NCBI GenBank assembly: GCA_017442365.1
Contig: JAFRZW010000008.1
Coordinates: 35,001 to 99,000, forward strand
Direction of reading: 5' to 3'
From: Rikenellaceae bacterium
GTDB lineage: Bacteria > Bacteroidota > Bacteroidia > Bacteroidales > Rikenellaceae
DNA length: 64,000 nucleotides
Numbering within the stretch: position 1 is the stretch's first letter; each line of letters opens with the position of its first letter. The notes under the pieces are model-generated. The model was not told the DNA's origin, did no database searches, and worked only from the letters and a program-made list of their open reading frames with translations. The translations under genes were made by a program, and so were the position numbers. Of the stretch, positions 61,593 through 64,000 are shown one piece after another.

Positions 61593-62007
61593 TCAACTCG
61601 TTGAGTTGTGGCTCGATGGCTCGACAACCGACGCCGAGGAGCACGAACTGCGATCGCTCGTCGAGGCGTGTGGCGAGGCTCTACCCGCTCGCTTGGCGTG
61701 GGTGGCAACCGCCTTCGAGGGCTACGGAGCATTAGCCGAGGAGCGCAACCCTCAACCCATCAAGCGACCGCTACGTGCTCAGCGTCAGTTGATTCGCCCC
61801 TTGCAGCGCGTGGTGCAGTGGGGATTGGCTGCGGCAGCGGTGGTGGCGATGGCGATCGCAATCTCGATCGACCGCGAGCCCTACTGCTACATCAACGGAA
61901 CGGCAATTCACGACGCTCAGTTGGCAATGAACGAAACGGCCTGCTTCGAACATCTTGCCGAGCTGGACGAGGCGATGAGTGTGCTTTCGATGTTTGAAAA
62001 TTCGTAG
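61567..62007 (+). CDS. Anti-sigma-factor-like membrane protein
   Basis: The 146-residue protein has a polar N-terminal half (IDQLVELWLDGSTTDAEEHE, residues 8-27) that resembles the sigma-binding part of Bacteroidota anti-sigma factors. A single transmembrane helix (VVQWGLAAAAVVAMAIAISI, about 81-100) follows, then a short periplasmic tail with a repeated acidic motif. It overlaps the ECF sigma gene by 26 bp, a common arrangement for sigma/anti-sigma pairs. The assignment rests on context and layout. Confidence 0.72.
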   Translation: MDKSIERIDQLVELWLDGSTTDAEEHELRSLVEACGEALPARLAWVATAFEGYGALAEERNPQPIKRPLRAQRQLIRPLQRVVQWGLAAAAVVAMAIAISIDREPYCYINGTAIHDAQLAMNETACFEHLAELDEAMSVLSMFENS

Positions 62008-62077
62008 CTCTCACAACTGCTTTTACTAAGACAATTAATACCAATAAAAATAGAACTCCAAAAACTTGCATACGACT

Positions 62078-62953
62078 ATGAAACGACTACTGATTACACT
62101 CATACTGATATTCGCATCGCTCGCAGCTGCGGCGCAACAACCCACCGCACCCGACTCGATCGAAATCGTCAAGGCGTCCAACGTGCCCAACGCGCCCACA
62201 ACCTCGGCACCCCTCACCGACAGCACCGACATTGTGCTGCGTGCCGACACTCACACCGCAACCCTCGACTTGGAGGTGGGAGGCTTTGTGATCTCGATCG
62301 GCTCGCCCGAAAAGCAGGCACGCCGTTCGGAGTTTGCCATCGGTGCCTACCATATGGATATCGGCACGGTGCGCCTGATCGGCGAAGGATATGCGGGTTA
62401 CTCGGCTGATGAGCAGGGATTTATGGCACGTGGTCGCAAATCGGTGCACTTTGCCACAACCCTCTTCCGCTACTCGCTGCGCCTGAGCGATAGCCGCGTA
62501 CCGACCAAGTTCTATTTCTACACCGGTCTGCGCATTTCGAACGACAACTTCTCGTTGCAGCCCGACCGCACACTCGGCAACGACGCCACGGGACGCGTGG
62601 TGCCCATCGCCCTCGACCGCGAGTACAAAAAGTCGAAGCTCTTTGTCGAGCGCATTGGCGTGCCCATCGGATTCTACGTTTCGCACCGCCCGTCGCGTGT
62701 GAGGTTCGATGTGTCGGTGATCAACTCGATCAACTTCACCCAGCGCACCGTCTATAAAAAACCCAAAGTGCGCAACAACTCCATTCGTGGCATCAAGCCC
62801 TATCAGTGTGCCATTCGCGCGTCGATCAACTACTCGTCGTTCGGATTCTACACCGAGTACTCGTTCACGCCGCTGTTCCGCAAGGGCGTAGGTCCCTCGG
62901 GCAATATCTTCTCGCTCGGTGCAACAATCAACGTTGGTGGTGTGAAATTCTAA
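62078..62953 (+). CDS. Outer-membrane beta-barrel protein, function unknown
   Basis: The 291-residue protein has a signal peptide (MKRLLITLILIFASLAAAAQ). Strands alternate through the mature part (FAIGAYHMDIGTVRLIGEGY, VHFATTLFRYSLRLSDSRVP, KFYFYTGLRISNDNFSL, IRASINYSSFGFYTEYSFTP) and it ends in a FSLGATINVGGVKF strand, as outer-membrane proteins do. It is the third gene of the ECF sigma operon, 70 bp after the anti-sigma-like gene. No family name could be assigned. Confidence 0.75.
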   Translation: MKRLLITLILIFASLAAAAQQPTAPDSIEIVKASNVPNAPTTSAPLTDSTDIVLRADTHTATLDLEVGGFVISIGSPEKQARRSEFAIGAYHMDIGTVRLIGEGYAGYSADEQGFMARGRKSVHFATTLFRYSLRLSDSRVPTKFYFYTGLRISNDNFSLQPDRTLGNDATGRVVPIALDREYKKSKLFVERIGVPIGFYVSHRPSRVRFDVSVINSINFTQRTVYKKPKVRNNSIRGIKPYQCAIRASINYSSFGFYTEYSFTPLFRKGVGPSGNIFSLGATINVGGVKF

Positions 62954-62968
62954 ACTATTCGACTCATT

Positions 62969-63436
62969 ATGAAACGCTTACTACTATTAATAATATTGTT
63001 GTTACCGCTCGTCGGTGCGGCACAGCAACTCAACTACTCGGGATTTTTTGATCGCTATGAGAACGACAAGGAGTTCCGCACCGTGGTGCTCGGACGCAAG
63101 ATGATGGAGATGATGAGCGAGCAGACCTCCGACCGCGAAATGCGTCGCACGTTGGCAGGTATCGAGCACATCAAAGTGATCTCGACCTCGACCTACAACG
63201 AGAGTTTCGTTGCCGACGCCCGCGCCGTAACCAGCTCGTCCAGCTACAAGTTGGTGTCGTCGGTCAGCGAAGGTGGACGCGAGGTTAGTTTCTACGTGCT
63301 GAACACGAGAGAGGGCAAAAACCGACTGCTAATGCTCTCGTTCAGCGACGAAGAGTGGGTTGTAATGGGCATCTACGGACAGTTTGACGTGCGCAATATC
63401 TCGCGCCTGACCCAAATCCACCCGAAGACAAAATAG
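62969..63436 (+). CDS. DUF4252 secreted protein
   Basis: The 155-residue protein has a signal peptide (MKRLLLLIILLLPLVGAAQQ). It fits the DUF4252 family: FDRYENDKEFRTVVLGRKMM, RTLAGIEHIKVISTSTYNE, SSSSYKLVSSVSEGGREVSF and MLSFSDEEWVVMGIYGQFDV. DUF4252 genes in Bacteroidota are usually found in ECF sigma / anti-sigma operons, as here. Its role is unknown. It starts 15 bp after the outer-membrane protein gene and is followed by a terminator. Confidence 0.88.
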   Translation: MKRLLLLIILLLPLVGAAQQLNYSGFFDRYENDKEFRTVVLGRKMMEMMSEQTSDREMRRTLAGIEHIKVISTSTYNESFVADARAVTSSSSYKLVSSVSEGGREVSFYVLNTREGKNRLLMLSFSDEEWVVMGIYGQFDVRNISRLTQIHPKTK

Positions 63437-63457
63437 CACACCGCAAAACCCGATTCA

Positions 63458-63500
63458 AGCACACCCCCGATGAAAAAAGTTTCACGCGGGTGTGCTTTTT
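63458..63500 (+). terminator. Terminator of the ECF sigma operon
   Basis: AAGCACACCC (63458-63467) pairs with GGGTGTGCTT (63488-63497), followed by T run. Confidence 0.8.
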
Positions 63501-63797
63501 GTGTTACTATTTTGCTATATTTGATGAAGTTTGATTAAGATTCTTTGAGTATCAAACCATTAAGAAGAACTTGCATGAGAATGGGCAATGAATAAGAAAT
63601 TGCCAACTTGTTTTATTACACTATATTCCTCATGCTTTTCAAATAACTCTTTTCTAAGTGCAAAGATACAATTTTTTCTCCAATTATTAGTGCGTACTAG
63701 TAAAAACTATCATATCTGTAGTAGAGAAGGCGGTTAATTAGAACCGCCCCTTTTTCTATTCAACGATTTATGAGCACCTCGTTGACAAATGCCACAA
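63501..63797. other. AT-rich right-end stretch without a clear gene
   Basis: Base composition drops sharply. A plus-strand terminator-like hairpin GGCGGTT/AACCGCC with a T run is at 63729-63754. A TATCTTTG (minus strand) is at 63661-63668. The minus strand has an open frame of about 47 codons (about 63692 down to 63552, with ALRKELFEKHEEYSVIKQVG) that has no start codon and could be a gene remnant. 63921-64000 shows nothing recognisable. Confidence 0.4.
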
Positions 63798-63920
63798 TCA
63801 ACTTCTCCTTGGAAGTTTCCTACAATGCGTCCTAACATATTCCCATATGCCTCTGCGAAAACGAGCATAATCTCGAACACTTACAGGTTTTAATCGTGAT
63901 TTACATTGACATCTTGCCAT
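63798..63920 (-). CDS. Possible 40-aa basic protein
   Basis: The ATG at 63920 opens 40 codons to a TGA at 63798: MARCQCKSRLKPVSVRDYAR, FRRGIWEYVRTHCRKLPRRS. The pattern V-V-x-Y-x-R, then EYVRTHxRxLP, recalls tiny basic proteins seen in Bacteroidota genomes. A second overlapping frame (from about 63885, containing EVDCGICQRGAHKSLN) is also open, so the call is weak. It could be the end of an acquired AT-rich segment continuing beyond the window. Confidence 0.3.
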   Translation of the reverse strand: MARCQCKSRLKPVSVRDYARFRRGIWEYVRTHCRKLPRRS

Positions 63921-64000
63921 ATAAAATCTTATTTATTAATAAATATCACGATAATTCAAAAAGTAAAGATTATTAAGAAAAAATATATCATTATTTCGTA

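Noticed and set aside
1..64000. tRNA genes
   Set aside because: T-loop-like GGTTCGAATC stretches were looked for by eye on both strands; the few hits lie inside coding genes without an acceptor stem.

Overview
The window looks like chromosome of a gut Bacteroidota, probably order Bacteroidales and perhaps Alistipes/Rikenellaceae (inference). The evidence is the repeated Bacteroidetes promoter pattern (-33 TTTG, about 20 bp, -7 TAnnTTTG), weak or absent Shine-Dalgarno sequences, lipoproteins with short lipoboxes, and typical families (S46 dipeptidyl-peptidase, DUF3078, DUF3467, DUF4252, DUF1573, an EF-G paralogue with a changed G domain, MqnA). Codon use is GC-rich with many TCG serines, except for an AT-rich island at 44.3-45.8 kb and the last 500 bases.

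Layout. 1-6 kb: a partial lipoprotein, a membrane protein/winged-helix pair, a SIMPL protein, an M23-like protein, and a kbl-lrp-queD operon. 6-10.5 kb: pgk, an M13 metallopeptidase lipoprotein and rnpB (RNase P RNA). 10.6-16.6 kb: EF-G2, an SGNH hydrolase, a LytTR membrane regulator and an AraC regulator. 16.8-17.0 kb: a promoter-terminator unit without a convincing ORF (candidate sRNA). 17.1-25.9 kb: a ten-gene, all-minus phage-derived cassette (two tail-like proteins, small protein, ClpP-like prohead protease, major capsid, 49-aa protein, portal, head-completion-like protein, holin, lysin) with no terminase, integrase or tape measure, set directly between chromosomal genes. 26.4-43.8 kb: mqnA, corA, rlmD, an MBL hydrolase, an FkbM methyltransferase, trmD, lpxB, an FAH protein, maf, an S46 peptidase predicted to be DPP11, a YidE-type transporter, prfC, a DUF3467 protein, rpmH and folE. 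43.8-45.5 kb: an AT-rich operon of a DUF1573 lipoprotein, a fulvocin C-related Cys-rich lipoprotein and a small membrane protein. 45.8-63.4 kb: surface lipoproteins, esterase, nfo, GH18, DUF3078, S41 protease, an FAD/Fe-S oxidoreductase, YgiQ, queA, and an ECF sigma / anti-sigma-like / outer-membrane / DUF4252 operon.

The most unusual signal is non-coding. Nearly every longer gap holds a mosaic of dispersed repeats: (A) a roughly 75-95 bp two-hairpin element whose stems differ between copies with compensating changes on both arms; (B) a roughly 95 bp unit headed by a CCGCCATATGGGCGG hairpin, found in tandem and nested inside other repeats; (C) AT-rich arrays of TTCAAAATTCAAGA-like units, which have been read into the C-termini of LpxB and QueA; (D) an 85 bp element with a covarying terminal hairpin. 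A roughly 235-450 bp repeat also occurs in inverted orientation at 47.7 and 60.6 kb. No transposase, CRISPR array or tRNA was recognised.

Three genes of the queuosine route (folE, queD, queA) lie in the window but are scattered. Functional calls come from reading motifs only; no searches were run.
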